DNA from: Marinicella meishanensis
GTDB lineage: Bacteria > Pseudomonadota > Gammaproteobacteria > Xanthomonadales > Marinicellaceae
Length of the DNA stretch: 64,000 bases
Direction of reading: 5' to 3'
NCBI RefSeq assembly: GCF_019931145.1
Contig: NZ_JAIOUV010000003.1
Coordinates: 451,342 to 515,341 of the forward strand
Position numbers and translations under genes: made by a program. The number at the start of each line of letters is the position of its first letter. Position 1 is the stretch's first letter. This document shows positions 25,851 through 34,835 of the stretch, in pieces. The notes below the pieces were generated by a model, which saw only the letters and a program-made list of their open reading frames with translations, was not told where the DNA came from and ran no database searches.

Positions 25851-28217
25851 TCAGTTGCGCAGAGGCTTACCGGTTTTCAGGGTGTGTTCGATGCGGGCCA
25901 AAGTTTTGGGCATTTGGATCAGCTCCATGAAGTATTTGCGCTCCAGATCCAGCAAGTACTGTTCATTGACCAACGATCCGGCGTCCACATAACCACCACA
26001 CATGACGATGGCGATGCGGCGGGCGATTTCACAATCGTGTTCGGAGACCATGTTGCCTTCCAGCATGTTGGCCAGGATCATCTCCATGTTGGCGATGCCG
26101 GGTTCACCAGCGACGCGGATGTGTTGTTCATTGGCCGGTGGCACGTAGCCCCGGTCATGCAAGTAATTGACTTTGGCTTTGGCCACATACAAGATTTCAT
26201 GCGGGTTGAACACCACTTCGGTGTCGGCCCTGAGGAAACCGATTTCTTTCGCTTCCAAAGCGCTGCCAGCCACCGCAGCCATGGCCACTTTCTTGAAGTA
26301 ATGCTCCAACATGGGATACAAGTCTGGACCAAAGGATTCTTGGGCACAACGGCGGGCAATCTCTTTCAAGCCACCGCCGGCTGGTAACAAGCCGACCCCG
26401 GCTTCAACCAAGCCAATGTAGGTTTCAAACGCCGCCACCACCGAGGTGCAGCTCATGGAGAATTCACAACCCCCACCCAGGGCCATGCCACGGGTGGCCA
26501 ACACGGTCGGTACCCGGCTGAAGCGCAGGGTTTGTGAGGTTTGTTGGAAGAAGTCGACATTTTGTTCGACCGCTGCCACCTGGCCATCGGCAATGGCCAT
26601 GGCCGCTGGGGCCAGGTTGGCGCCCAGGGTGAACGGCTCTTCGGTTTGCCACACGATCAAACCTTTGAAATCTTTTTCAGCGATGGCCACCGCTTGGCGC
26701 AGGCCTTTGAGCACGCCTTCGGCGATGATGTGTTTTTTGGTTTTGAAACTGGCGATAGCGATTTCATCCCCTTGGTGCCAAATGCGGATGTCATCGTCCT
26801 CGAACAGGGTCTCGCCATAATTGGCTTGTTCCGAGATCAAGCGATCGGGGAACAACTGTCGTTGGTAAACCGGCGCAGTGGAGCGGGGTTTGAAACTGGC
26901 TTCGGCGGCCGAGTAAGAACCCTCTGGGCCGTGGGCTCCATCGACCTTCATGACCCAAGCGGGCAACGGCGATGAGGCCATGGTTTTACCGGCATCAATG
27001 TCATCCACGATCAAGGACACGATGTGATTCCAACCAGAGGCTTGCCAAGTTTCGAAAGGTCCCTGAGCATAGCCAAAGCCCCAGCGAATGGCCAAATCAA
27101 TGTCCCGGGCGGTGTCGGCAATGTGCTCCAATTGGGTGGCACAGTAATGGAACAAGTCGCGGAAAATGGACCACAAGAATTGGGCTTGTGGAGATTCGGT
27201 CAAGGCCTGCAAGTCGCGCAAACGGTCTTGTGGCTTGCCTTGTTTCATGATCTCTAACACGCGCGGATCAATTGCCACATTTTGCGCGCGGTATTCACCT
27301 TGTTCGGTGTCCAACACCAGGATGTCACGGCCTTTTTTCATGTAGACACCGGCGCCAGTTTTCTGACCCAAAGCCCCTTTCTCGATCAAGGACTGCATCC
27401 AGGCTGGTTGCTCGAAATGGGCGTGCCATGGATCGTCCGGCAAACCGTTTTTCATGGTGTTGATGGTGTGGGCCAGGGTGTCCAGTCCGACCACATCGGC
27501 GGTGCGGAAGGTGGCTGATTTGGGCCGACCTATCAACACCCCAGTCAGTGCATCAATGGTTTCAAAGGGCAGCCCAAATTGCGCCCCATGGTGCATGGTG
27601 GAAACAATCGAAAACACCCCGATGCGGTTGGCGATGAAGTTGGGCGTGTCTTTGGCAATGATCACACCTTTGCCAACCACGGTGGTCAACACGGCTTCCA
27701 AATCACTGACCACTTGTGGATCGGTGTTGCCGGTGGGGATGATTTCCACCAGGTGCATGTACCGCGGTGGGTTGAAAAAGTGCACCCCGCAGAACTTGGA
27801 CTGCAAAGAAGCCGGCAACACGGTGGCCAGTTCATTGATGCTCAGGCCAGAGGTGTTGGTGGTGAAAATGGCGTCTTCACGGATGTGGTCTTCAACCATG
27901 TCATACACGGACTTCTTGATGTCCATGCGCTCGGCCACCGCTTCAATGATCAGATCGGCCTGTTGCAATTTGTCCAGGTCATCTTCATAGTTGGCTGGCT
28001 CGATCAGGGACAACACCTGGCTGTCGCCCAAGGGGGCTGGTTTCAGTTTTTTCAGGGTGGCCAAAGCCTTATCGACAATGCCATTTTTGGGGCCTTCTTT
28101 GGCTGCCAGGTCAAACAGGATGGCGGGTATTCCGGCATTGGCGAAATGGGCGGCGATTTGTGCCCCCATCACCCCAGCGCCCAGAATGGCCACTTTTTTG
28201 ATTGGTTTAGTTTTCAT
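25851..28217 (-). CDS. 3-hydroxyacyl-CoA dehydrogenase / enoyl-CoA hydratase fusion (FadB-type, FadN-like order)
   Basis: This 788-residue bifunctional beta-oxidation enzyme has its domains reversed relative to E. coli FadB. The NAD-binding hydroxyacyl-CoA dehydrogenase comes first ('VAILGAGVMGAQIAAHFANAG' at about 8-28; 'FTTNTSGLSINELA'; 'GVHFFNPPRYMHLVEIIP' with the catalytic His) and the crotonase domain is at the C-terminal end ('GMALGGGCEFSMSC', 'YIGLVEAGVGLLPAGGGLKEIARR' with a Glu-containing active-site loop). This FadN/PaaH-like layout is common in long-chain beta-oxidation operons with a TetR regulator. It overlaps the upstream dehydrogenase gene by 11 bases. Confidence 0.93.
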   Translation of the reverse strand: MKTKPIKKVAILGAGVMGAQIAAHFANAGIPAILFDLAAKEGPKNGIVDKALATLKKLKPAPLGDSQVLSLIEPANYEDDLDKLQQADLIIEAVAERMDIKKSVYDMVEDHIREDAIFTTNTSGLSINELATVLPASLQSKFCGVHFFNPPRYMHLVEIIPTGNTDPQVVSDLEAVLTTVVGKGVIIAKDTPNFIANRIGVFSIVSTMHHGAQFGLPFETIDALTGVLIGRPKSATFRTADVVGLDTLAHTINTMKNGLPDDPWHAHFEQPAWMQSLIEKGALGQKTGAGVYMKKGRDILVLDTEQGEYRAQNVAIDPRVLEIMKQGKPQDRLRDLQALTESPQAQFLWSIFRDLFHYCATQLEHIADTARDIDLAIRWGFGYAQGPFETWQASGWNHIVSLIVDDIDAGKTMASSPLPAWVMKVDGAHGPEGSYSAAEASFKPRSTAPVYQRQLFPDRLISEQANYGETLFEDDDIRIWHQGDEIAIASFKTKKHIIAEGVLKGLRQAVAIAEKDFKGLIVWQTEEPFTLGANLAPAAMAIADGQVAAVEQNVDFFQQTSQTLRFSRVPTVLATRGMALGGGCEFSMSCTSVVAAFETYIGLVEAGVGLLPAGGGLKEIARRCAQESFGPDLYPMLEHYFKKVAMAAVAGSALEAKEIGFLRADTEVVFNPHEILYVAKAKVNYLHDRGYVPPANEQHIRVAGEPGIANMEMILANMLEGNMVSEHDCEIARRIAIVMCGGYVDAGSLVNEQYLLDLERKYFMELIQMPKTLARIEHTLKTGKPLRN

Positions 28218-30540
28218 TGTGGTTTCCGAAATGGTTGATTAATTCAAGTTCATGGATGGAATCGTAAGCGGTTCTGATCTGTTCGGCTTGTTCGACGCTG
28301 ATGATGCCAGCGGCCAAGGTGCGGTCAATCAGGACCTGATAATTCTTGGTGGTCAGTGCCAGTCCAGTGGCATTGGTGACGGCGTTTTCGGTGTTCTGCA
28401 CCAAACTCAAACGGGCCGACGCTTCGGCGATTTGAGCCAACACGCTGTTGTGTTCAGCCAGGTTCATGATGGTGGTGCTTTCGATCAAATCCAATTTGGT
28501 CGGTGCCGCAAAACTGGCTTGGTGAAAGGGTTTGCCCAAGGGAAAGATCATGATTTTCAATAACAAGGCGGTGAAACGGCTGAAGGCACTGTTGATGCTC
28601 TTGTTGATGGTTTGTTGGCTGATGAAGAAACTGTCCCGCAGGGACTGTTTGAGGATGAATTTGGTGTTGTCATCATTCTGGTTTTTTTGGTATTGCCGCA
28701 GCACCGCCATTTGGATGATCAGCTGCTGATTGCATTGCGCCAAAAAGCCGGTGAATTCGGTGTTGTTTTCTTTTTTCAACGACCATTTGATCAGCGCCAA
28801 ATCGGCAATGAAGGCATAACTGGAACTCATGCGGCGGATCAAATTGGCGTGTTTGGATTGGCGCCAAATGAACCGACCCAACCACGAAGTCCGCACCGCA
28901 TGCACCCAGATCTTGGCCAGGTTGTGCAGGATGAAGGCCAAATGTTTGAATAACAGGTAGTCCAGTTGTTTGCTGTCGACATGGGCTTTGTTCAGCACCT
29001 CGACTTCTTTGGAATACCAGGGGTGGGCAGACAAGGCCACTTTTTTCATCAGCGGCAGTTGATTGATTTCATGGCTGTTGCCATCCAGTTCCATGCTCAA
29101 GTGTTTGACCCGGAAGTACTGGTTCAAATTGTTCTCACTTTTGATGTGGTGGGCGTGTGAACCCAGCACCGTACGCAGCCAGGTCAATTGGTGCAAGCTG
29201 ATGTCAAAAATGGAGTTCTTGAACAGGATGTTGGAATAACTCATCAACATGTCCGACGAGTTGATCAGTGCCATTTGCTGGATGTTGAGCAGCCGCTGGC
29301 GATGCGAGAACTGTCGGTTCAACTGTTTTTGCACCAGGCGGTAATTCAACAAAGCGCGGGAGTTTTGTTTTTTGATGTGGGCAAAATACCAGGAAATGTA
29401 GGTGGTGCTGTCATGGATCGGCACCGACACGGCGGCTGGCCAGATGCTGGCCGCTGCGGCTTGTTTGAGGTACATTTGTTTGATCCCCTGGTTGACGTTT
29501 TTGAAGCCGCCAACGATTTGGTTCAAAGGGATGAAAATGTCTTGAGCCGAACAGCTGTAATACCGAAACAGGCCTTTGTAGGCTTCGTTGCCTTGGCGGA
29601 TTTGGATCGGGTTGGCGGCGGTGTCGATGATGCACATGGCCGTACCCAACTTGGTGCGATCACTCAATTCATTGGCAAAATCAGACAAGTTGACGGCCAA
29701 ATAAAACACCGAAGAATCGGGCGTGCCGAGCATGATGATGCCGGTGAAGCTGAGGCGGATGCCATGCACCGATTCGCCTTGGTGGGTTTCGATGTCGATT
29801 CGACCTTCAATCGAAGATTTGCCGTTTTCCAACAACTCATACAAGTATGTGGGGTTCAAGAATGGTTGCTTCTCGCCGCTGGTGAATTGCGGCAAATACT
29901 GTTTCTTTTGTTCCAGCGTGCCATGGCTCTGGATCAAACTAACGACCGACTCGGTGTTGACGATGCCAATCAAAGCCGCCAGCAAGGGATCCAATTGTGA
30001 GACTTGGCTGATGACATGGGCCAACTCATGGCGGTTGAAGGCCTGACCACCGTACTTTTGTTCCACCGCCATGCCAGCATACTGATTGGACTGGATGGCC
30101 TGGCGAAACTGCATCATGTCGCGGTTTTTGTGCTGCAACAGTTGGCTGGCAAACTGTTGGGCCCGTTCAGAAACCGGTTGGAGGGGGATGTCGGCAAAGC
30201 GAAAATCGGGTTGGCCGTTGTACAAAGACTTTTCGAATGGGGTGACCAGCCAGCCATCGTCGATTTGTTCGAAGTGTTGCCAGTTGATGCGGTCCTTGCT
30301 GTTGAAGATGCGCAACAAGGGCATGGTGAAGAACAACCGCCGGATGTAACGCAAGTTACCAATGATCATCACATTCAACAACAAAAACAGGGTGATGATG
30401 CCCTGGGTGTTGGTGATGAACTGCAGTTTATAAAATACAAATGGGGTGAAAAACCAAAACACCGACAACAACCAAAACGGCAGCCGGTAATACAGGTGGG
30501 TTAAGGTCAGTAAAAATAATGTCAGGAGGTACAGCGACAT
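28207..30540 (-). CDS. Divergent FadE-like acyl-CoA dehydrogenase with N-terminal membrane segments
   Basis: The 777-residue product has three hydrophobic segments in the first ~60 residues, then an acyl-CoA-dehydrogenase-like body and a C-terminal helical extension (DUF1974-like, ending 'IDRTLAAGIISVEQAEQIRTAYDSI'). FadE-like landmarks include 'YGGQAFNRHELAHVISQVSQLDPLLAALIGI', 'SLIQSHGTLEQKKQYLPQFTSGEKQPFLNPT', 'DIFIPLNQIVGGFKNVNQGIKQM'. The usual 'LTSPEAGSD' flavin-contact segment is missing. The region matching 'EGANxILT' reads 'MELDGNSHEIN', with Asp where a Glu is expected. It may be catalytically altered or inactive. It lies in the beta-oxidation operon, 6 bases after the regulator gene. 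Confidence 0.82.
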   Translation of the reverse strand: MSLYLLTLFLLTLTHLYYRLPFWLLSVFWFFTPFVFYKLQFITNTQGIITLFLLLNVMIIGNLRYIRRLFFTMPLLRIFNSKDRINWQHFEQIDDGWLVTPFEKSLYNGQPDFRFADIPLQPVSERAQQFASQLLQHKNRDMMQFRQAIQSNQYAGMAVEQKYGGQAFNRHELAHVISQVSQLDPLLAALIGIVNTESVVSLIQSHGTLEQKKQYLPQFTSGEKQPFLNPTYLYELLENGKSSIEGRIDIETHQGESVHGIRLSFTGIIMLGTPDSSVFYLAVNLSDFANELSDRTKLGTAMCIIDTAANPIQIRQGNEAYKGLFRYYSCSAQDIFIPLNQIVGGFKNVNQGIKQMYLKQAAAASIWPAAVSVPIHDSTTYISWYFAHIKKQNSRALLNYRLVQKQLNRQFSHRQRLLNIQQMALINSSDMLMSYSNILFKNSIFDISLHQLTWLRTVLGSHAHHIKSENNLNQYFRVKHLSMELDGNSHEINQLPLMKKVALSAHPWYSKEVEVLNKAHVDSKQLDYLLFKHLAFILHNLAKIWVHAVRTSWLGRFIWRQSKHANLIRRMSSSYAFIADLALIKWSLKKENNTEFTGFLAQCNQQLIIQMAVLRQYQKNQNDDNTKFILKQSLRDSFFISQQTINKSINSAFSRFTALLLKIMIFPLGKPFHQASFAAPTKLDLIESTTIMNLAEHNSVLAQIAEASARLSLVQNTENAVTNATGLALTTKNYQVLIDRTLAAGIISVEQAEQIRTAYDSIHELELINHFGNHNEN

Positions 30541-30546
30541 GCCAAC

Positions 30547-31170
30547 TCAAGTGGTCAATGCGGCCACGGCAAACTGGATCAATTCCTGCACAGATTTATT
30601 GAAATATTCGGCTTCGGGCATTTGTTTGGCCATGCTGGATGCGCCAAAATCACCCATCGCATAAGTCAAGGCCCCGATGATGAAATGGAAGCGCCAAAAA
30701 ATGGTTTCGCGCGGCAGGTCTGGACAAGCCAGCTGAATGGCCTCGGCAAACTCCTTGATGATGGGGGTGTAGCGCTTGGCCAACAAATCGTGCAAAGAAT
30801 CGCTTTGTTCGGCATAAGCCCGGGCCAACACCTTCATGAACACTTTGCCGCCCTGGTGTTCGTCATTGATCATGTACAAGGCCGGGGCGATGAAGGCATG
30901 CAAGATCTGTTCCAGGTTGCATGTTATTTTGCGGTCACCTTGATTCAGGTCATGCAACATTTTCATGCGCACTTCAAACAAGTTGTTCAAACGCCGTTCC
31001 AAGACCTGATTGATCAGCTGTTGTTTGTTGCCAAAATGGTAGTTGATGGCCGCCAAATTGGTGTGTGCTTGTAAACTGATTTTGCGGATGGAAAGTTCCG
31101 CGAAACCGTGCTCAGCGATCAGTTTTTCCGTGCTGTTGAGGATTCTTTCCTTGGTTGAGAGGGTCGTCAT
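30547..31170 (-). CDS. TetR-family regulator, PsrA-like
   Basis: The 207-residue product has an N-terminal TetR helix-turn-helix: 'RILNSTEKLIAEHGFAELSIRKISLQAHTNLAAINYHFGNKQQLI' (about 9-53). The C-terminal ligand domain contains 'RFHFIIGALTYAMGDFG'. It heads an operon of beta-oxidation genes and is preceded by a promoter with an adjacent CAAAC-N4-GTTT operator. This is the arrangement of PsrA in Pseudomonas and Shewanella, where long-chain acyl-CoA or fatty acid relieves repression. Assignment as the PsrA orthologue is inference from context and motif. Confidence 0.88.
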   Translation of the reverse strand: MTTLSTKERILNSTEKLIAEHGFAELSIRKISLQAHTNLAAINYHFGNKQQLINQVLERRLNNLFEVRMKMLHDLNQGDRKITCNLEQILHAFIAPALYMINDEHQGGKVFMKVLARAYAEQSDSLHDLLAKRYTPIIKEFAEAIQLACPDLPRETIFWRFHFIIGALTYAMGDFGASSMAKQMPEAEYFNKSVQELIQFAVAALTT

Positions 31171-31199
31171 ACCATGCTTGAATTTTATGAGGTGTGGGC

Positions 31200-31255
31200 A
31201 TTTTAATGGAAGTGTATTGGGTTATCAATTCAAACGACCGTTTTAATCGTTTGAA
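31200..31255 (-). promoter_or_regulatory. Promoter and TetR/PsrA-like operator of the beta-oxidation operon
   Basis: Read on the - strand: -35 TTGATA (31228-31223), a 17-base spacer, -10 TAAAAT (31205-31200), about 30 bases from the regulator ATG. Abutting the -35 is a perfect 9-bp inverted repeat, TTCAAACGA (31229-31237) / TCGTTTGAA (31247-31255), which also contains CAAAC-N4-GTTT as in PsrA boxes. Binding there would block RNA polymerase. The rest of 31171-31527 holds a weak ndk promoter (TTGTTACAAT at about 31370-31379) and an AT-rich leader. Confidence 0.75.
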
Positions 31256-31527
31256 AGTGATGTTATTGGCTTGGGTGGGGCCAACGACAGCGTTCGACGG
31301 CAAGCCAGGCAAATTGCCGGTAAAAAGCGCCATTCCTGGGGTCATAACGGTTTAATCTGACACCCAAAGTTGTTACAATGCGCAGGTTTTTTTGCAGGTT
31401 GCCAAGGGCTGAGCAAGCCACGAATATTTGAGCAACTGTGAACGAGTTAACTAAATTTTTTAAATTAAGGCGTAAATTACAGATTTTAAAAGAAAATCTT
31501 GATTTGTGTGCCGATTTGGAGTAAAAA

Positions 31528-31947
31528 ATGTCTAAACAAAGAACTTTATCTATCATCAAGCCTGATGCAGTGGCGAAAAACGTCATTGGTCAGATTTACC
31601 AAAGATTCGAAGATGCTGGCCTGAAAATTGTGGCCGCGAAGATGAAACATTTGAGCCAAGCCGAAGCGGAAGGCTTTTATGCTGTGCACAGAGAAAGACC
31701 GTTTTTTGGTGACTTGATTGAATTCATGACATCGGGTCCGGTGATGATTCAAGTTCTGGAAGGTGATGACGCCATCAAACGAAACCGTGACATCATGGGC
31801 GCGACCAATCCGCAAGAAGCAGCGGCCGGAACCATCCGCGCTGATTTTGCCGAAAGCATTGACGCCAATGCCGTTCATGGTTCGGATGCCGCCGAAACTG
31901 CGGCGGTGGAAATCGCTTACTTTTTTTCAGCCATTGAACTGAACTGA
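31528..31947 (+). CDS. ndk: Nucleoside diphosphate kinase
   Basis: Ndk moves the gamma phosphate from ATP to NDPs through a phospho-His. The 139 residues begin '[19 protein letters not shown]', contain '[22 protein letters not shown]', '[22 protein letters not shown]' and the active-site His in '[20 protein letters not shown]' (about residue 116). The SD GGAG lies seven bases before the ATG. It is the first gene of ndk-rlmN-pilW-rodZ, the usual gammaproteobacterial order, with rlmN five bases downstream. Confidence 0.98.
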   Translation: MSKQRTLSIIKPDAVAKNVIGQIYQRFEDAGLKIVAAKMKHLSQAEAEGFYAVHRERPFFGDLIEFMTSGPVMIQVLEGDDAIKRNRDIMGATNPQEAAAGTIRADFAESIDANAVHGSDAAETAAVEIAYFFSAIELN

Positions 31948-31952
31948 TTATT

Positions 31953-33053
31953 TTGAAAAACGCACCCATCAACCTGCTGAATCACGACCGCGCTGGTTTG
32001 GAAACTTTGTTCCTCGACATGGGCGAGCAAAAGTTCCGGGCACAGCAAGCGATGAAGTGGATTTATGGGGAGCAAAATCTGGATTTCGATGCCTGGAGCA
32101 ATTTCAGCAAAGTGCTCCGGGCTCGACTCAAGGATGATTACCAAGTGGCGGTACCGACTTTACTCAGTGAACAAGTCTCCAAAGACGGCACCATCAAATG
32201 GTTGCTGAAAGTCGATGAGGTGAATGCTGTGGAGACGGTGTTCATTCCAGAAAAAAACCGCGGCACCTTGTGTGTATCATCACAAGTGGGATGTACCCTG
32301 AACTGTACTTTCTGTGCCACCGGCGCCCAAGGCTTCAACCGACACCTGACCACCGCTGAAATCATTGCCCAGGTTTGGGTGGCAGCCAAGCAATTGGGAC
32401 ACCACGGCCTGGATCGAAAAATCACCAATGTGGTGATGATGGGCATGGGCGAGCCGTTGGCCAATTACAGCCAGGTGCTGCCCGCCTTGAACATCATGCG
32501 GGATGATTTTGGATTTGGTTTGGCCAACCGTCGGGTCACCGTCAGCACCGCTGGTTTGGTGCCATACATCGATCGCTTGAATGCCGATGCCGATGTCTCT
32601 TTGGCCATTTCATTGCACGCGCCGCATGATGAGTTGCGCAATCAATTGGTGCCTTTGAACAAGAAATACAACATCAAAACTTTGTTGGCATCTTGTAAGA
32701 ATTTTATCCAAAACAAACGCAAAGCCCGCATCACCATTGAATACACTTTGATTGATGGGATGAATGACCGGCCTGAGCATGCCCGGGCCTTGTGTAAATT
32801 GTTGGCCAACATCCCCAGCAAGATCAACCTGATTCCATTCAATCCATTTCCAGGCACGGCCTTCAAACAAAGCCAGCCTGAAGCCATTGAAGCCTTCAAG
32901 GGGGTTTGCATGAAAAATGGATTCATCACCACCGTGCGCAAAACCCGCGGTGATGACATCGCGGCTGCCTGTGGGCAATTGGCTGGCGAGTTCATGGACC
33001 GCACGCGACGTTCGGCCCAAATCAAAAAAATGCAATTGGAGGTGGTGGCATGA
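31953..33053 (+). CDS. rlmN: Dual-specificity 23S rRNA/tRNA adenine-C2 methyltransferase RlmN
   Basis: This radical-SAM enzyme methylates A2503 of 23S rRNA and A37 of some tRNAs. The 366 residues start at a TTG (31953). The radical-SAM cluster is 'SQVGCTLNCTFCATGAQGF' (CxxxCxxC, about 108-126). 'VVMMGMGEPLANY' follows, and the mechanistic Cys pair includes the C-terminal 'RGDDIAAACGQLAGE' Cys (about 345). The ATGA overlap with pilW couples the two genes. The alternative TTG/ATG choice does not affect the domain content. Confidence 0.96.
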   Translation: MKNAPINLLNHDRAGLETLFLDMGEQKFRAQQAMKWIYGEQNLDFDAWSNFSKVLRARLKDDYQVAVPTLLSEQVSKDGTIKWLLKVDEVNAVETVFIPEKNRGTLCVSSQVGCTLNCTFCATGAQGFNRHLTTAEIIAQVWVAAKQLGHHGLDRKITNVVMMGMGEPLANYSQVLPALNIMRDDFGFGLANRRVTVSTAGLVPYIDRLNADADVSLAISLHAPHDELRNQLVPLNKKYNIKTLLASCKNFIQNKRKARITIEYTLIDGMNDRPEHARALCKLLANIPSKINLIPFNPFPGTAFKQSQPEAIEAFKGVCMKNGFITTVRKTRGDDIAAACGQLAGEFMDRTRRSAQIKKMQLEVVA

Positions 33054-33793
33054 AGCCATGCAGAACGTGGTTGATGATGTGCTGGTGTCTGCTGTTGGTG
33101 GCTTGTGGCTCCACCGGCAACCGCACCAAACAATTTAAAGACTCTGACTCGCAAAGTGAGCCAGAAAACAGCCCCGCCATGCTCAATGTGAAAATGGGTG
33201 TGGCTTATTTCGAGCGCAATGATTACGACACCGCGCTGGAAAAACTCAAACGGGCCTTGGAGCACAATCCCAAATTGGCCATTGCCCATTCGGCCATCGC
33301 CACGGTTTATGCCTCCATGAATGCCCAAATTGATGCCGAAAGACATTACGAGCTCTCGGTACGCTATGCCCCCAATGACCCAACGATTCTGAATAACTAC
33401 GGAACGTTTTTGTGTCAACAGGGCAAGCCGCTGGAAGCCATCAAATACTACCAACAAACATTGGCCAATCCGTTTTACAAAACACCAGAAACCGTGCATG
33501 AAAACATCGGTGTGTGTTTGATGAAAGCGGATGATTACGTGCAGGCTGAAGACCATTTCAGACAAGCGTTGGCCTTGAATCCAAATTCCACCATATCGTT
33601 ATATAACATGGTGATCGTCAGTGCAGGAAAAGGTGAGGGTATGAAAGCACGCGCTTTCATCCAAAGGCTTGAAGGGTTAACTGTACTGGATGAGAGGGTC
33701 TTGAAAGTGGCTTACCAGGTGGAAAAAAAGATGGGGAATGAGCGCGCCGCACAGAGTTACTTGGCGCAATTAAGAAAATTAAAAAAATCATAA
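33050..33793 (+). CDS. pilW: Type IV pilus biogenesis lipoprotein PilW/PilF (TPR)
   Basis: This outer-membrane pilotin assists PilQ secretin assembly. The 247-residue product has a lipoprotein signal with lipobox LLVAC (Cys about residue 19), then TPR repeats from about 45 to 210. Visible TPR helices are 'KMGVAYFERNDYDTALEKLKRALEHNPKLAIAHSAIATVYA', 'PTILNNYGTFLCQQGKPLEAIKYY' and 'NIGVCLMKADDYVQAEDHF'. The position between rlmN and rodZ is canonical. Type IV pilus genes themselves are not in this window. Confidence 0.93.
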   Translation: MKPCRTWLMMCWCLLLVACGSTGNRTKQFKDSDSQSEPENSPAMLNVKMGVAYFERNDYDTALEKLKRALEHNPKLAIAHSAIATVYASMNAQIDAERHYELSVRYAPNDPTILNNYGTFLCQQGKPLEAIKYYQQTLANPFYKTPETVHENIGVCLMKADDYVQAEDHFRQALALNPNSTISLYNMVIVSAGKGEGMKARAFIQRLEGLTVLDERVLKVAYQVEKKMGNERAAQSYLAQLRKLKKS

Positions 33794-33799
33794 ATCAAA

Positions 33800-34750
33800 A
33801 TGAATAATTCAACCGAAAATCCCGAAGTTAACGAATTGTCATCCTTAATAAAAATACGTGAAAACAAACAACTGTCTGTGGCGCAGGTCGCCGAAGGCAT
33901 GAAAGTCAGCAAAGATTTCGTGCGCTACATTGAAGAGGGGTTGTTTGAAAAGTTGGGGGCGCCGACTTTTTTGCGGGGTCACATCACCAACTACAGCAAA
34001 GTGCTGGGTCTGGATCCGAGTGAGGTGTTGTCCTTGGTTCCGGCTCAGTTTTTGAAACACCAAGAACTGCAAACGGCCGAAGCCATGGGTGCCAGCCCCT
34101 TGGCCAGGGTGCGGCGTCAATCCAATCATTTGGGTCGCTATGCCGTGGGCACCGCCTTATTGGGCATGTTGGCCTTGAGTTTCTATTTCATCTGGGACAA
34201 GTGGTCCATGCCAGAGCGAAGCCTGACTGATCCAGCGGCCGATCTGGCGGCCAATGACTCAGGCAAAAAAGACAAAACCATCACCTATTCATCGCTGTTG
34301 CCACAAGTCGCCGGGCCGCAACAAAATTCAGCCAGCACGGAAGCCGCCACCGATGCAGAAGACGCCGATGAAACCCCGGACGCCGATGCCACCACGGTCA
34401 ATGCCGATGAAGAAATGGGCGATGACACCGAGCCCAATGACGTGCCCCAATCACCGATGGTGATGGCGCAGGAATCGCTGTCTGATGAACTGATCTCAGA
34501 GCCGGTTTATGCCATTCGCATGGAATTGCAAGAACAGGCTTGGGTTTCCATCAAAACCTTGGACGGTGAATCCATCGTATCAGACTTGATTGGACCTGGT
34601 TTGCGTGAATACCAATCCAATGAGCCCATGCATTTTCGCATTGGCAATGCCACCAAATTGCAGCTGTTGATCAATGATCGTCCGGTGGAGTTGGGCGAAG
34701 TCATCAAGCGCGATGTGGCTGATTTTGAATGGCCTTTGAATCCCAGCTGA
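33800..34750 (+). CDS. rodZ: Cytoskeleton protein RodZ
   Basis: RodZ links MreB to the elongation complex. The 316 residues contain the MreB-binding helix-turn-helix (HTH_25; about 15-80, 'IRENKQLSVAQVAEGMKVSKDFVRYIEEGLFEKL' and 'FLRGHITNYSKVLGLDP'), one membrane helix (about 113-134), an acidic Ala/Asp/Thr-rich periplasmic linker (about 140-225), and a C-terminal DUF4115 beta domain ('AWVSIKTLDGESIVSDLIGPG'). It is followed here by hisS rather than ispG, which often sits between. Confidence 0.92.
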   Translation: MNNSTENPEVNELSSLIKIRENKQLSVAQVAEGMKVSKDFVRYIEEGLFEKLGAPTFLRGHITNYSKVLGLDPSEVLSLVPAQFLKHQELQTAEAMGASPLARVRRQSNHLGRYAVGTALLGMLALSFYFIWDKWSMPERSLTDPAADLAANDSGKKDKTITYSSLLPQVAGPQQNSASTEAATDAEDADETPDADATTVNADEEMGDDTEPNDVPQSPMVMAQESLSDELISEPVYAIRMELQEQAWVSIKTLDGESIVSDLIGPGLREYQSNEPMHFRIGNATKLQLLINDRPVELGEVIKRDVADFEWPLNPS

Positions 34751-34835
34751 GAACCCATTGCTGCGGAGCGCATCAGCGGGCTGTATCTCCGGGCCCGGCT
34801 CGTATAAAATAGGCCCTTTTCTTTTGAGCTGAATT

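Noticed and set aside
25884..28238. Several + strand frames opposite the FadB-type gene
   Set aside because: Antisense shadows; the - strand protein has complete catalytic motifs.
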